64,000 nt of DNA from Endozoicomonas montiporae CL-33 (GCF_001583435.1 NZ_CP013251.1:4477215-4541214), one strand, 5' to 3'; counted from the stretch's first letter, positions 54,314 through 63,730 are shown. Made by a program: numbers and translations. The notes: a model not told the origin generated them from the sequence alone.

Positions 54314-54337
54314 AATGACCTGTCACAGCAGGTCATT
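54314..54337. terminator. Hairpin after avidin-like gene
   Basis: Perfect 9-bp stem AATGACCTG (54314-54322) / CAGGTCATT (54329-54337) between convergent genes, followed by TAGATTTTAT. Probable terminator. Confidence 0.6.
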
Positions 54338-54357
54338 TAGATTTTATGTCAGCCACT

Positions 54358-54825
54358 TCATGTAAGCAGATAACCTTCCATCACAAAGCCGACCAGAACA
54401 CCCAGCGAGGCACCAATCATGACTTCAAAAGGCGTATGCCCAAGCAGCTCTTTTAGTCGCTCATCGTGAATTTTTTCTTCGATCTTATGCGTCAGTCGTT
54501 CAATAATTTTATTGAGCACACCGGCCTGTTTACCTGCTGCCCTGCGGATTCCGGCAGCGTCGTACATCACCACTGCTGCAAAAATGGTCGCCATGGCAAA
54601 CTCGGAGCTGCCCCAGCCTTCAATCAGACCGACACAGGTAGCCAGTGACGTCACCGTTGCCGAATGAGAGCTGGGCATACCTCCCGTGTCCCAAAGACGC
54701 CTGATGTTAATCTGGCCTTCCATTAATACTGAACTGATGACCTTGTAAAACTGGGCACTGAACCAGGCAATGAACACCACATCCAGAATTTTATTACCCA
54801 GAAACACACCCGAATCTAATAACAT
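54358..54825 (-). CDS. Divergent PAP2-family membrane protein
   Basis: A 155-residue membrane protein of the DUF212/divergent PAP2 family. Motifs are DTGGMPSSHSATVTSLATCVG (residues about 45-65), equivalent to the phosphatase SRHS-type motif, and FAAVVMYDAAGIRRAAGKQA. It has four to five helices. ATG 54825 (MLLDSGVFLG) is preferred because GGAACAC precedes it. An upstream GTG at 54873 uses an IS-A base as its first nucleotide and is an artefact of insertion. The IS-A element sits 47 bp upstream and probably separates the gene from its native promoter. Function unknown. Confidence 0.78.
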   Translation of the reverse strand: MLLDSGVFLGNKILDVVFIAWFSAQFYKVISSVLMEGQINIRRLWDTGGMPSSHSATVTSLATCVGLIEGWGSSEFAMATIFAAVVMYDAAGIRRAAGKQAGVLNKIIERLTHKIEEKIHDERLKELLGHTPFEVMIGASLGVLVGFVMEGYLLT

Positions 54826-54919
54826 TGTGTTCCATACAACCTTGAACAAAACATTGGCTGCGAACGTTAACACTCGATGCTGCAGTTTTACCTAAACAAG
54901 TAACGTATTTATCTCGATT

Positions 54920-56395
54920 CTAAGCTGCATCTAAAAGTTTAAACTTCCGGGCGTGTGCTTTGAGTGAGTCAGTTGCCTTTTGTTCTCCCAGGTCTCTACC
55001 AGCCATATGCCTGCTCGACTCCCGCTTGGGCAAAGTATGCTCTAAGGCTAAGGCCAGAGCCTTAAGCTCGGTATCTGGATCTTCCGATTCAACCACTGAT
55101 TTCACCGTAGCAAGCAAGGCTTCTGCATTGAGGCGTTCGATCAGACAGCCTGCGGGCATTCCGGCCTGTTTGTTTTTCAGTAGGACGAATTGCTCAGGGT
55201 GCAGTAACAGCATGTGTTCGCACAGCAGGCTCAGGATCACGCCGCGCTGCGATCCGTCAGCACCTTGCTGTTTGCTCAACCTGTTCCAGCCACAATGAGC
55301 TTTCCAGTCTTGAATGAAAACCTCGACCAACCACCTCAAGGTGTAAATCCTGGCTATGTCGGTATGCCGCCATGACATATCTGAAGCCACCAGATAGCGA
55401 TAATCCTCTTCACCCTCATACTTCAGGGCAATAACAAAACGTCTTTTCCCATGAGCCTTAACATACAGCCGAGCAGCCAGCATCGTGACCTGCTCTTCTT
55501 TGCCACCGCGTATTATGAGTTGAGTTTCAGCGCCTTTCTGGCGCGAAAAGTAAGCTTTGAGAGTCGCTTCCGAGTGGTTTCGGTTGGATACTTTCTGATT
55601 CGAGCGCAGTTGGCTGACAACCTGGGCTCCGCCTGTTATTTCCGCAGCCTTATCCATAAAGTCTCCTGTGCCATACAGTGCATCAGCGAGAATTGCTTTG
55701 ATCGTAATGTTGGGAAACGAATCAACAAATTCTTGCAGCATAACCAGCGTCAACGACTGCATGGTGGGGTAACGAACATGATCTGGCTCAGGACGGTTCG
55801 GTCGTTCTTTTTTCTGAATGCCTTGCTTCCTGAGCGCCTTGTCTTTCTTCCTCCATGCAGATAACTCAGGGTCAGGAATATAAAAGCGAAACCCTACTGG
55901 AAAGGTAGCTACTTCAGTAACGAGCACCATAAACACCAGTTCCTGCCCATTAAAATAACCACCTGTTGATTTGTCTTTTATCTTATGGGCACCGTCGATT
56001 TTTGAAGTCCTTTTAGTGCGCTTTTTTCCTGTATCGTCGATAGCAAGGGTTCCACTTTGTATTCCATAGCGTAGAAGAATATTTCTGACGCTGGCCTGTA
56101 GCAGGCTTTGCCATGCAATTTCTGCTTGATAAAACATCCAGCACAGACGGGTCGCTTTGAATCTGCCTAAGCTTCTGCGCTCAAAAGCAGCCCAGTTAAT
56201 AGTTTTAGTTACCACGATTCCCATGATAAAAACGCCCAGTGCCACTTTCTGGGATCTACTCAACTGCGCAGAGGAATTGATGGACTTGAGCGAATCATTC
56301 AAAGCATCCAGAAAGGCAGTGACAACGGGTAATGGGCGAATTAGCAAGATACGACACTTGACGGTTATTAAGTTCCTATGAGATCTTACCTCCAA
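54920..56395 (-). CDS. IS-A transposase (IS4-superfamily DDE), intact
   Basis: A 491-residue DDE transposase with its native C-terminus KLLDAA. Catalytic Asp motifs are LAIDDTGKKRTKR and ILADALYGTGDF. The Glu motif is YTLRWLVEVFIQDWK, fitting Y-(2)-R-(3)-E-(6)-K. Copy 1 at 30013 has the same core. The annotated start is TTG 56395 within the end of the small upstream ORF; GGAGG lies there, and the exact start is open. Closest named family cannot be settled by eye (IS4 or a relative such as IS701). Confidence 0.88.
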   Translation of the reverse strand: MEVRSHRNLITVKCRILLIRPLPVVTAFLDALNDSLKSINSSAQLSRSQKVALGVFIMGIVVTKTINWAAFERRSLGRFKATRLCWMFYQAEIAWQSLLQASVRNILLRYGIQSGTLAIDDTGKKRTKRTSKIDGAHKIKDKSTGGYFNGQELVFMVLVTEVATFPVGFRFYIPDPELSAWRKKDKALRKQGIQKKERPNRPEPDHVRYPTMQSLTLVMLQEFVDSFPNITIKAILADALYGTGDFMDKAAEITGGAQVVSQLRSNQKVSNRNHSEATLKAYFSRQKGAETQLIIRGGKEEQVTMLAARLYVKAHGKRRFVIALKYEGEEDYRYLVASDMSWRHTDIARIYTLRWLVEVFIQDWKAHCGWNRLSKQQGADGSQRGVILSLLCEHMLLLHPEQFVLLKNKQAGMPAGCLIERLNAEALLATVKSVVESEDPDTELKALALALEHTLPKRESSRHMAGRDLGEQKATDSLKAHARKFKLLDAA

Positions 56396-56478
56396 CCTGC
56401 TGCTGTGGCTATGATGGAATCTCGCAAGGCTTGAATTCGGAGCTGCAGTAGTAGTCTGCTCTTATGCCACCCTGCCAT
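56386..56478 (-). CDS. Small ORF upstream of IS-A transposase, copy 2
   Basis: The same 30-codon ORF as at 31500-31592, preceded by GGAGAGCAGGAA and ending in TGG AGG TAA, where the GGAGG may serve the transposase. Probable leader for translational coupling. Not recognised. Confidence 0.35.
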   Translation of the reverse strand: MAGWHKSRLLLQLRIQALRDSIIATAAGWR

Positions 56479-56607
56479 TTCCTGCTCTCCCTCAAATATC
56501 AAAAACTGCAGCATCGAGTAACAGTTTTAGGGGTTGCTAGAAAAGCTTTAAACAAGCGTCTAGTATTGAGTTCCATCGTACAAGATAAATAAGATGCCGG
56601 AGTCATT

Positions 56608-57381
56608 ATGCTGATGGTTATTTCCCCAGCCAAAACGCTGGATTACGATACCCCACCCGCCACACAAACCTTCAGTCAGCCAGACTTTCTAAAGCAGGCC
56701 GAAGCACTGATCAAGCAGCTTAGAACGCTGACTCCGGCCGATGTGGGCAGTCTGATGAAAATCAGCGACAAACTGGCACAGCTGAATGTGGCACGCTATG
56801 AAGCCTGGCAACAGCCTTTTACAGCAAAGAACGCCAAGCAGGCTGTATTGGCGTTTAAAGGTGATGTTTATACCGGCCTCGACGCTGAAACATTGAGTGA
56901 AAAACAGTTTGCGTTTACCCAGAAGCACTTGCGGATTCTCTCCGGGCTCTACGGCATTTTGCGACCATTGGATTTAATGCAGGCTTACCGGCTGGAAATG
57001 GGAACAAAGTTTGCGAACAGTGGCGGTAAAGACCTTTATGCGTTCTGGGGCGATCGGATTACTGACAAACTGAATGAAGAATTCGCAGCACAGAAGCACA
57101 AGGTTCTTATTAACCTTGCTTCCAATGAATATTTTAAATCCGTGAAGCCGCGGCAATTGCATGTCCCGGTGATTACTCCGGTCTTCAAGGACTGGAAAAA
57201 CGGGCAATACAAAATCATCAGTTTCTATGCCAAAAAGGCGCGCGGGCTTATGTGCCGTTATGCCATTGACCATAAAATCACCAAGGCAGCGCAGCTAAAA
57301 GATTTTGATTACGAAGGGTATGCTTTCAACGAATCCATGTCGTCGGATAACGAATGGGTATTTATTCGGGATGAGGTATAA
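56608..57381 (+). CDS. yaaA: Peroxide stress protein YaaA (DUF328/UPF0246)
   Basis: A 257-residue YaaA-family protein, which in E. coli limits iron-driven damage under peroxide stress and binds DNA. Family features are the N-terminal [30 protein letters not shown] near residue 86, [18 protein letters not shown] near residue 110 and [13 protein letters not shown] near residue 170. Length is standard. Its promoter region now abuts IS-A (84 bp between IS duplication and ATG). Confidence 0.93.
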   Translation: MLMVISPAKTLDYDTPPATQTFSQPDFLKQAEALIKQLRTLTPADVGSLMKISDKLAQLNVARYEAWQQPFTAKNAKQAVLAFKGDVYTGLDAETLSEKQFAFTQKHLRILSGLYGILRPLDLMQAYRLEMGTKFANSGGKDLYAFWGDRITDKLNEEFAAQKHKVLINLASNEYFKSVKPRQLHVPVITPVFKDWKNGQYKIISFYAKKARGLMCRYAIDHKITKAAQLKDFDYEGYAFNESMSSDNEWVFIRDEV

Positions 57382-57390
57382 AAATTTAAT

Positions 57391-57414
57391 CAGGGTCAGA
57401 AGCCTCTGACCCTG
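57391..57414. terminator. Hairpin between yaaA and YqhA-family gene
   Basis: Perfect 10-bp stem CAGGGTCAGA-AGCC-TCTGACCCTG between convergent genes. On the minus strand it is followed by ATTAAATTTTTAT, a usable U-rich tail. Confidence 0.7.
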
Positions 57415-57426
57415 AAATCACGTTAC

Positions 57427-57954
57427 TTAAAGATCGGAGCTGCTCACCGGATCGGTAATACGCTTTTTCTTAACGGTATAGTAATCGAGCATCCCCATAA
57501 AGAATGCCGAAGCAACAAACGTCAGATGCATCACCACGTACCACAACAGTTTGTCGCTGGCGATATTTTCCGCATCCATAAAGACTTTAAGCAGGTGAAT
57601 GGAGGAGATGGCAACGATGGAAGCCGCCACTTTGGCTTTCAGGGACCCGGTGTCCATTTTGCCCAACCAGCTGAGACGTTCAGTGTCATCATCGATATCC
57701 AGCTTGGAAACAAAGTTTTCATAACCGGAATACATCACCATGATGATCAGGCCTGCAACCAGCACCACATCAATCAGTGTCAGTACTTTGAGGGTGACTT
57801 CGGTGTCTTTCATGTCGATCACGTTGAACAGCAGGTAGCCCACGCTCTGATAAAACTCTATAAGCAGAACCACCAGCACCAGACTCATCCCCATATAAAT
57901 CGGAGCTAGCAGCCAGCGTGCCGAATACAGTAAACGCTCAATCAGTCTTTCCAT
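57427..57954 (-). CDS. YqhA-family (UPF0114) membrane protein
   Basis: A 175-residue inner-membrane protein with four predicted helices. It has the family N-terminus [20 protein letters not shown] and the conserved loop [15 protein letters not shown] (about residue 75). [20 protein letters not shown] follows. This matches UPF0114/YqhA; function unknown. ATG at 57954; convergent with yaaA. Confidence 0.85.
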   Translation of the reverse strand: MERLIERLLYSARWLLAPIYMGMSLVLVVLLIEFYQSVGYLLFNVIDMKDTEVTLKVLTLIDVVLVAGLIIMVMYSGYENFVSKLDIDDDTERLSWLGKMDTGSLKAKVAASIVAISSIHLLKVFMDAENIASDKLLWYVVMHLTFVASAFFMGMLDYYTVKKKRITDPVSSSDL

Positions 57955-58211
57955 ACACTCCTACCGCAAATAATTAAATATCGTTTGAAACGCACATTAA
58001 GGATTCACAGTACAGGAATCAACCCAGATTCGCCCTTATTGAGCTGTACAATCCGGTTTCGTCACCTTTTATTATATTTAGTTAACAAAATACTTACATA
58101 CATTTCATCTAGCTATATATACGCTACGCCGCATTATACAGTTTTGTGATTTTCGTGCCTTTTTCGTGACAGTTAATCGCAGTAAACGGATGTTGTTGTC
58201 CCGGAGTAGTA

Positions 58212-59489
58212 ATGAGTAACGTCCCGCGTCGTAAAGCCTTTTTAATTTCCTCTCTGGCACTGGCTATTGGTGCGGGTAATGCCGTGGCGGGTGGTTTTGA
58301 AAAAGCCACCATGTGGGATGCAAAATACAGTGCTCTGGGTGGCGCCGCCGCTTCATCAGTCAACAACTCCAGCGCGATTTTCTATAACCCTGCCGGTCTC
58401 GCCTTTATCGAGTCCAATGATGTATCTCTTCACGCTTCTCCAACACTGGTTCAGGCCAATGGTCCGGCTAATGGTAGCGATTATGTGAAAGGCGAGCGCA
58501 GGTTTGTACCGAACGCTGGTTTCACCGGAGCTTATCGACTGACGGATGACCTGGTGCTGGGTTATGGTATTTACGGTGCGGGCGGTGCAGCTGCGAAGTT
58601 CAAAGATGTCACGACTGGTAATGATGGTTTTCTAACTGCATCACTCACCGACGATTACAGCACTGATATCAAAATTATCGAAGCAGGTCTGGCCTTAGCT
58701 TACAGAATCAACAATAACTGGTCGGTTGGCGGTACTTATCGCCTGACATACGCTTATGCTGACATCAATATTATGTCTGAAGTCTTGGGTAGTGGCGTTA
58801 GCGTTGGCTATAACGATATGAGTGGCATCGATAACTTCAGCGTTCGTCTTGGCACCATGTACCGCTCCGATGACAACCGTTGGGGCTGGGGTCTTAACTA
58901 CCGATCTGAAGTAACTCTTAAAGCAGAAGGTGACTATAGTGCAAAGCTTGGGGGAATAAACATGTCTACCCCTGGCCAGGATGCTACTGCAAAAACATCC
59001 CTGCCAATGCAAATCTCCTCCGGTATTGACTACCTTTTAAACGATCAGTGGCGACTGTTTGGTGAGGCAACATACACCAACTACAAAAAAATTGATGAAA
59101 TTAAATTTGAAAGTGATGATGGCAGCGTACTCTTACCAGCTCTGAACACTAACTGGGAAAACCAGATGAATTACCGAGTCGCTACCGAGTATTATGGCTT
59201 GGGCGACTGGACTCTACGAGCCGGTTACGTTTATACCACTGCAGTAGTACCTGAAGAATACGCAGCACCTACCTTTTCAACACCTGCTGTGGCTCACACC
59301 TATACCTTTGGTGCAGGCAGAGCGTTCATGGATGATACATTGCTGTTCGACGTTGCAGCAGAATACAACCGCATCAAGAATACAGATGTAAAAGGTGGTG
59401 GGAACCTGACAGATACCTCAAAAGCCACACCAGGTCGCTACGACTCCAAAGCCGCTGCGCTGCACGCTTCTGTTCGCTACCTGTTCTGA
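58212..59489 (+). CDS. FadL/OmpP1-type outer-membrane transport protein
   Basis: A 425-residue outer-membrane porin of the FadL family, which takes up long-chain fatty acids or other hydrophobic compounds. Signal peptide residues 1-26 (FLISSLALAIGAGNAVAGG). The mature start resembles the FadL hatch: AKYSALGGAAASSVNNSSAIFYNPAG. It is followed by alternating beta strands and ends in HASVRYLF with a C-terminal Phe, as required for outer-membrane assembly. Single gene, ATG 58212; the 257 bp upstream is AT-rich with no assigned site. Confidence 0.9.
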   Translation: MSNVPRRKAFLISSLALAIGAGNAVAGGFEKATMWDAKYSALGGAAASSVNNSSAIFYNPAGLAFIESNDVSLHASPTLVQANGPANGSDYVKGERRFVPNAGFTGAYRLTDDLVLGYGIYGAGGAAAKFKDVTTGNDGFLTASLTDDYSTDIKIIEAGLALAYRINNNWSVGGTYRLTYAYADINIMSEVLGSGVSVGYNDMSGIDNFSVRLGTMYRSDDNRWGWGLNYRSEVTLKAEGDYSAKLGGINMSTPGQDATAKTSLPMQISSGIDYLLNDQWRLFGEATYTNYKKIDEIKFESDDGSVLLPALNTNWENQMNYRVATEYYGLGDWTLRAGYVYTTAVVPEEYAAPTFSTPAVAHTYTFGAGRAFMDDTLLFDVAAEYNRIKNTDVKGGGNLTDTSKATPGRYDSKAAALHASVRYLF

Positions 59490-59504
59490 CAAGTAACGAA
59501 GATG

Positions 59505-59529
59505 GGGTGTAATCACAACGATTACACCC
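59505..59529. terminator. Hairpin between FadL-type gene and SAHH-like gene
   Basis: Perfect 10-bp stem GGGTGTAATC-ACAAC-GATTACACCC between convergent genes. It includes the TAA (59522-59524) of the minus-strand gene. Confidence 0.6.
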
Positions 59530-60568
59530 ACTCACTCATATCAATGCCATGCGCCTGACAAAATCGTCCTGCCACTGACATAACTGTCTGATCCGGTGGC
59601 AAATGCACTCCGAGTGAATACGATTGTTGCGTTAATAATTTTCCGCATTCGTTATAGAGCGCAAAGATCGGATCAATAAATTTCATCAACGTTGGATCAT
59701 CAAGAATAAAGTTAAAGGTATGCTTGCCATTTAACACGGTATCAGCCGGAAAAGCCTCACCGTATTCGTCTTCACCGCCCATATTAATCAGCTTTGCAGA
59801 GCTGTTAATAAACTCACTGACCGGATAGTGGTTTTCAATAACGCTTTTGATACCCGTTGCGGTAATAACAAAGTCTGCCTTTTGAACCGCCTCTGTCACT
59901 AATGCCTGATCACTTCCGTCAATAAAGCAACTCTGCTCCGGCGATAACCCCGGCTGCAGTTCAACAATGTCAACGTTAGCCTGTTCAGCCAGTAACGCCC
60001 GGCAAATACCCTGCCCCACCTTGCCATAGCCAAACAACAATATTCGCTTGCCTGCCAGTTCAGTAAATCCGGCATGTTTCATTGCCCTGACCAGACTTTC
60101 ACCGGTACCAAGTGTCGTTTCAATGCTTTTAATCACGGTGGAATCGACATCCAGACACACTGTATTGCTCTGGCTGAGGTATTTTTCCAGCCCGCTCCGG
60201 GTGAGTTCAATATGACCCAGAGAAGCTGAATAATCGGCATATTTGCCACAACAATCAAAAATCAAATCAAACGACTGATTGCTTGGAACCTGCTGATAAA
60301 AATGAATACCCAGCCTTTTCATTAAAGCCACTACGGCTTTGTCGGGTTCAACAATATCCGGCCAGGACAAGGTGATGTCAGCCTCTCCGGCAACAACCGG
60401 CAACAGTGCAACCTGCGTGTTACGGGTCAGCGGAGCCGCGTATAAAACGCTTTTCCCTACAAAGGGTTGTTCTCTGGCAAATACCTCTATCTGATCCTTC
60501 AGACAAGGGTATTCTTCAGGCGAATAAAATGACTGAATTGCCTGAGTGATTTCTGATTGAATAGACAC
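59522..60568 (-). CDS. S-adenosylhomocysteinase-like NAD-binding protein
   Basis: A 348-residue protein whose second half resembles the NAD domain of adenosylhomocysteinase. LGTGESLVRAMKHAG is followed by the Rossmann motif KRILLFGYGKVGQGICRAL (about residue 175) and VITATGIKSVIENHY. VCLDVDSTVIKSIE precedes it. The N-terminal part is shorter than in true SAHH (about 430-470 residues) and I do not see the complete substrate site. It is probably a dehydrogenase-like relative with another substrate. It is next to an amino-acid ABC transporter on the same strand, 88 bp downstream of it, perhaps handling the imported compound. Confidence 0.6.
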   Translation of the reverse strand: MSIQSEITQAIQSFYSPEEYPCLKDQIEVFAREQPFVGKSVLYAAPLTRNTQVALLPVVAGEADITLSWPDIVEPDKAVVALMKRLGIHFYQQVPSNQSFDLIFDCCGKYADYSASLGHIELTRSGLEKYLSQSNTVCLDVDSTVIKSIETTLGTGESLVRAMKHAGFTELAGKRILLFGYGKVGQGICRALLAEQANVDIVELQPGLSPEQSCFIDGSDQALVTEAVQKADFVITATGIKSVIENHYPVSEFINSSAKLINMGGEDEYGEAFPADTVLNGKHTFNFILDDPTLMKFIDPIFALYNECGKLLTQQSYSLGVHLPPDQTVMSVAGRFCQAHGIDMSEWV

Positions 60569-60622
60569 ACCTACACCGTTTTCTTATCGCTGTGCAGCGA
60601 CCAGTGTAGATGCACTTTAATA

Positions 60623-60666
60623 ACTCTTCACAAATGACTCTTCACAAAATGACTCTTCACAAAATC
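60623..60666. repeat. Three tandem 14-15-bp repeats at the aapP 3' end
   Basis: ACTCTTCACAAATG, ACTCTTCACAAAATG and ACTCTTCACAAAATC in tandem. The stop codon of the ABC ATPase gene is in the third unit. Probably slipped-strand duplication, with no known role. Confidence 0.8.
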
Positions 60667-61415
60667 TGCGCCAGAAACTGCCGGGTTCGCTCGGAAGCCG
60701 GATGATCAAAAAAGGCATCAGGCTCCGCTTCTTCAATAATCTGCCCGTCATCCATAAAAATCATCCGGTCAGCTACCGTTTTGGCAAAGCCCATTTCGTG
60801 GGTGACGCACAACATGGTCATGCCTTCATAAGCCAGCTCGGTCATAACATCCAGCACTTCCTTAATCATCTCCGGATCAAGGGCAGAGGTCGGCTCATCA
60901 AACAGCATGACCTCAGGATTCATGCAAAGACTTCGGGCAATCGCAACACGCTGTTGCTGACCGCCTGACAGATGTCCCGGATACTTGTGTGCCTGATCCG
61001 GAATTCGTACCCTTTCAAGATACTCCATTGCCACTTTCTCGGCGTCTTTGCGTGGCTGCTTACGCACCCAGATGGGTGCCAGTGTGCAATTTTCCAACAC
61101 GGTCAGGTGAGGAAACAGATTGAACTGCTGAAACACCATACCTACTTCCCGACGCACCTTTTCGATGTTTTTCAAATCGCGGGTCAGCAGAGTGTTATCA
61201 ACAATAATCTCTCCTTCCTGATGTTCTTCCAGACAATTGATACAACGAATCAGGGTCGATTTACCGGAACCCGAAGGGCCGCAGATCACAATTTTCTCTC
61301 CACGCTGAACCTTCAGGTTAATATCCCGTAAAACATGGAAACTACCATACCATTTGTTGACCCCGTTCAGCTCGACAATGTACGACGACTCACTATTGGT
61401 TTTTATAGTATTCAT
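60657..61415 (-). CDS. aapP: Polar amino-acid ABC transporter ATP-binding protein
   Basis: A 252-residue ATPase of the GlnQ/HisP/AapP group. Walker A is [12 protein letters not shown] (about residue 47), signature [15 protein letters not shown], Walker [14 protein letters not shown] and switch His CVTHEMGFA. It ends normally, with its stop in a short tandem repeat. Last gene of a minus-strand unit binding protein-permease-permease-ATPase, the aapJQMP order. Confidence 0.92.
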   Translation of the reverse strand: MNTIKTNSESSYIVELNGVNKWYGSFHVLRDINLKVQRGEKIVICGPSGSGKSTLIRCINCLEEHQEGEIIVDNTLLTRDLKNIEKVRREVGMVFQQFNLFPHLTVLENCTLAPIWVRKQPRKDAEKVAMEYLERVRIPDQAHKYPGHLSGGQQQRVAIARSLCMNPEVMLFDEPTSALDPEMIKEVLDVMTELAYEGMTMLCVTHEMGFAKTVADRMIFMDDGQIIEEAEPDAFFDHPASERTRQFLAQIL

Positions 61416-61453
61416 TGTTACTCACTGTTATTCATTGTTCTTTCTGTTTTTCT

Positions 61454-62518
61454 TTAAAGCTGTTTTTCAAGACGTTTGCTGTACTGGGACATACCAAAAC
61501 AAAATAACCAAAATACCAGACCGGCAAACAGGTACCCTTCAACGGCATTGCCCAACCAGACCGGATCACTCAACCCTGACTGAACAATCGCCAGCAGGTC
61601 AAATAAACCAATGACCAATACCAGACTGGTGTCTTTAAACAGGGCAATAAACGTATTCACAATACCCGGAATCACCAGCCTGATCGCCTGAGGCAGAATG
61701 ATTTTGATCATGCCCTGCCAGTAGCTCAGCCCCAGACTGGCAAACGCCTCAAACTGTCCCTTGGGAATCGCCTGCAAACCGCCACGAACCACTTCAGCGA
61801 TATAAGCCGACTGAAACATAACAATGCCAATCAGGGCTCTCAGTAACTTGTCAAAGACCACATTTTCCGGCACAAACAACGGCAGCATGACCGACGCCAT
61901 AAACAACACCGTAATCAGCGGAACCCCCCGCCAGATTTCAATGTAAGCGGTTGAAAAGGCCCGAACCATCGGCAGCTTGGAACGCCTGCCCAGTGCCAGC
62001 AATACGCCAAAAGGAAAAGAGGCAATCATACCGCAAAGGGCTAATAACAGGGTCAGCATCAACCCGCCCCACAGATGGGTTTCAATGGTTTGTAACCCGG
62101 CAAAACCGCCATAGAGCATCGCCCAGGAAGCAAAAGGCATCACCAGCAAACCATAAGCCAGCGCCCAGCCTTTGCCTTTCAGCCGGGGTAAGGTTATCCA
62201 GCCAATCACAACCGCCAGTTGCAGGAAAAACAAATCTACCCGCCACTGCTGATCAACAGGGTAAAACCCATAGGTAAACTGATTCAGCCGGACATTCACA
62301 AACGCCCAACAAGCACCGGACGATGAACACTCTTCACTGCCCGATGCCTGCCAGGTGGCTTCTGTCACCGCCCAGTTCCAGAACGCCGGAACCGCCAGAT
62401 AAAAGCCATAAAGAATAACCAGCGTTGTGATCGTATTCAGGGGTGTAGAAAACAACCGGCTTTTCAACCAGCCTGGCAAGCCGTCATTCATCACCGGTGG
62501 TTTACGGGGTTCAATCAT
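61454..62518 (-). CDS. aapM: Amino-acid ABC transporter permease (AapM-like)
   Basis: A 354-residue HisM/AapM-type permease. An N-terminal helix and a long extra region with further helices (about residues 20-150) precede the core permease. The core starts at LLALCGMIASFPFGVLLALGR, and its EAA loop is EAFASLGLSYWQGMIKIILPQA near residue 270. The larger size and extra helices are usual for AapM. It begins 1 bp after aapQ and is co-transcribed. Confidence 0.88.
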   Translation of the reverse strand: MIEPRKPPVMNDGLPGWLKSRLFSTPLNTITTLVILYGFYLAVPAFWNWAVTEATWQASGSEECSSSGACWAFVNVRLNQFTYGFYPVDQQWRVDLFFLQLAVVIGWITLPRLKGKGWALAYGLLVMPFASWAMLYGGFAGLQTIETHLWGGLMLTLLLALCGMIASFPFGVLLALGRRSKLPMVRAFSTAYIEIWRGVPLITVLFMASVMLPLFVPENVVFDKLLRALIGIVMFQSAYIAEVVRGGLQAIPKGQFEAFASLGLSYWQGMIKIILPQAIRLVIPGIVNTFIALFKDTSLVLVIGLFDLLAIVQSGLSDPVWLGNAVEGYLFAGLVFWLFCFGMSQYSKRLEKQL

Positions 62519-62519
62519 C

Positions 62520-63725
62520 CTAACGCTCCACCATTGCCGTATAACGGTTATACAGATTCATAAACAACGACACGGTTAAACTGATCAACAGATACACAGC
62601 CATGGTCATGGCAATCACTTCAACCGCCTGACCTGTCTGATTTAACGTCGTTCCGGCAAACACATTGACCAGATCGGGATAACCAATTGCCGTCGCCAGC
62701 GACGAGTTTTTAATCAGGTTGAGGTACTGATTCGTCATTGGCGGAATAATCACACGCATAGCCTGGGGAATGACCACCAGCTTCAGTATTCGCCCCTGTC
62801 GCAGGCCAAGTGCTGCAGCGGCTTCTCTCTGCCCGCTACTGACCGACTGAATGCCTGCACGAACCACTTCGGCAATAAACGCGGCGGTATAAATAGACAA
62901 GGCCAGAAGCAGTGCCACCAGCTCGGGTATCAGGGTTAAACCACCAGATAGATTAAAGCGCCCCTGCACGGGCAGATCCCAGTTCAGCTGGACACCCGAT
63001 AGCCAGCCAGCAATTAATGGTATGGTGATGAGGCTAACGACAGAGAGCGTTTTCATAGCCGGAAGTGTTCGACCTGACTGTCGTTTGTAGCGCCGTCCGA
63101 CCCAGATCAGTGCAACAAGCACTAAAAGTACAAATACAAAGGCTCCGAAAAAAATCGAAGTATCTCCGGACAATTCGGGCTTTGGCAGGTAGATTCCACG
63201 AACATTTAAGAACAGGCTATCGCCCCACACCAGACTCTCTCTGGGCGACGGCAAAACGCCCAGTACCGCAAAATACCAGAAGAATATCTGCAGCAGCAGG
63301 GGAATGTTTCGAAAACATTCCACATAAGCCCCGGCAAGGCGGGCAAGCAACCAGTTAGAAGAAAGACTGGCAATTCCCACCAGAAACCCCAGAAATGTTG
63401 CCAGCACCACACCAAAAGACGACACCAATAAGGTATTCAGAAAACCCACGACAAAGGTTCGCCCAAATGAAAAAGATTCGTCGTATTCAATCAGGGTCTG
63501 GATAATGCCGAAACCGGCAGACTGGGACAGAAAATCAAAACCCGTGCTGATGCCACGGGTTTCGAGGTTGTGCAGCGTATTCTGAATAATCTGGTAACCG
63601 ATCAGAACAATGACCAGAATCAGTCCGTTCTGGAACAGAACACCTCGCCAGACCGGATCACGCCAGCATTTCGCTAACAACGTTTTAAACGATACTTTAA
63701 GCATGGCTACACCATCGACAACCAA
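62520..63725 (-). CDS. aapQ: Amino-acid ABC transporter permease (AapQ-like)
   Basis: A 401-residue permease with about eight helices. The core starts at FVVGFLNTLLVSSFGVVLATFLG and includes AGAYVECFRNIPLLLQIFFWY. The EAA loop is REAAAALGLRQGRILKLVVIPQAM near residue 300. Length and extra periplasmic loop match AapQ. It lies 5 bp after the binding-protein gene. An ATG inside (MLKVSFK) is an alternative start a few codons on. Confidence 0.88.
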   Translation of the reverse strand: MVVDGVAMLKVSFKTLLAKCWRDPVWRGVLFQNGLILVIVLIGYQIIQNTLHNLETRGISTGFDFLSQSAGFGIIQTLIEYDESFSFGRTFVVGFLNTLLVSSFGVVLATFLGFLVGIASLSSNWLLARLAGAYVECFRNIPLLLQIFFWYFAVLGVLPSPRESLVWGDSLFLNVRGIYLPKPELSGDTSIFFGAFVFVLLVLVALIWVGRRYKRQSGRTLPAMKTLSVVSLITIPLIAGWLSGVQLNWDLPVQGRFNLSGGLTLIPELVALLLALSIYTAAFIAEVVRAGIQSVSSGQREAAAALGLRQGRILKLVVIPQAMRVIIPPMTNQYLNLIKNSSLATAIGYPDLVNVFAGTTLNQTGQAVEVIAMTMAVYLLISLTVSLFMNLYNRYTAMVER

Positions 63726-63730
63726 TCCGA

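Larger units (their letters stand above)
54873..56518 (-). mobile_element. IS-A copy 2, intact
   Basis: A 1646-bp insertion sequence. Terminal inverted repeats CTCGATGCTGCAGTTTT are at 54873-54889 and 56502-56518. The target duplication TAACA is at 54868-54872 and 56519-56523. It encodes one transposase and a 30-codon upstream ORF on the minus strand. It differs from copy 1 at only a few bases outside the nested insertion. It sits between the PAP2-like gene and yaaA. Confidence 0.95.

Noticed and set aside
54826..54873. GTG 54873 as start of the PAP2-like gene
   Set aside because: The first base of that GTG belongs to IS-A, and the native upstream frame has no suitable initiator, so ATG 54825 is preferred.
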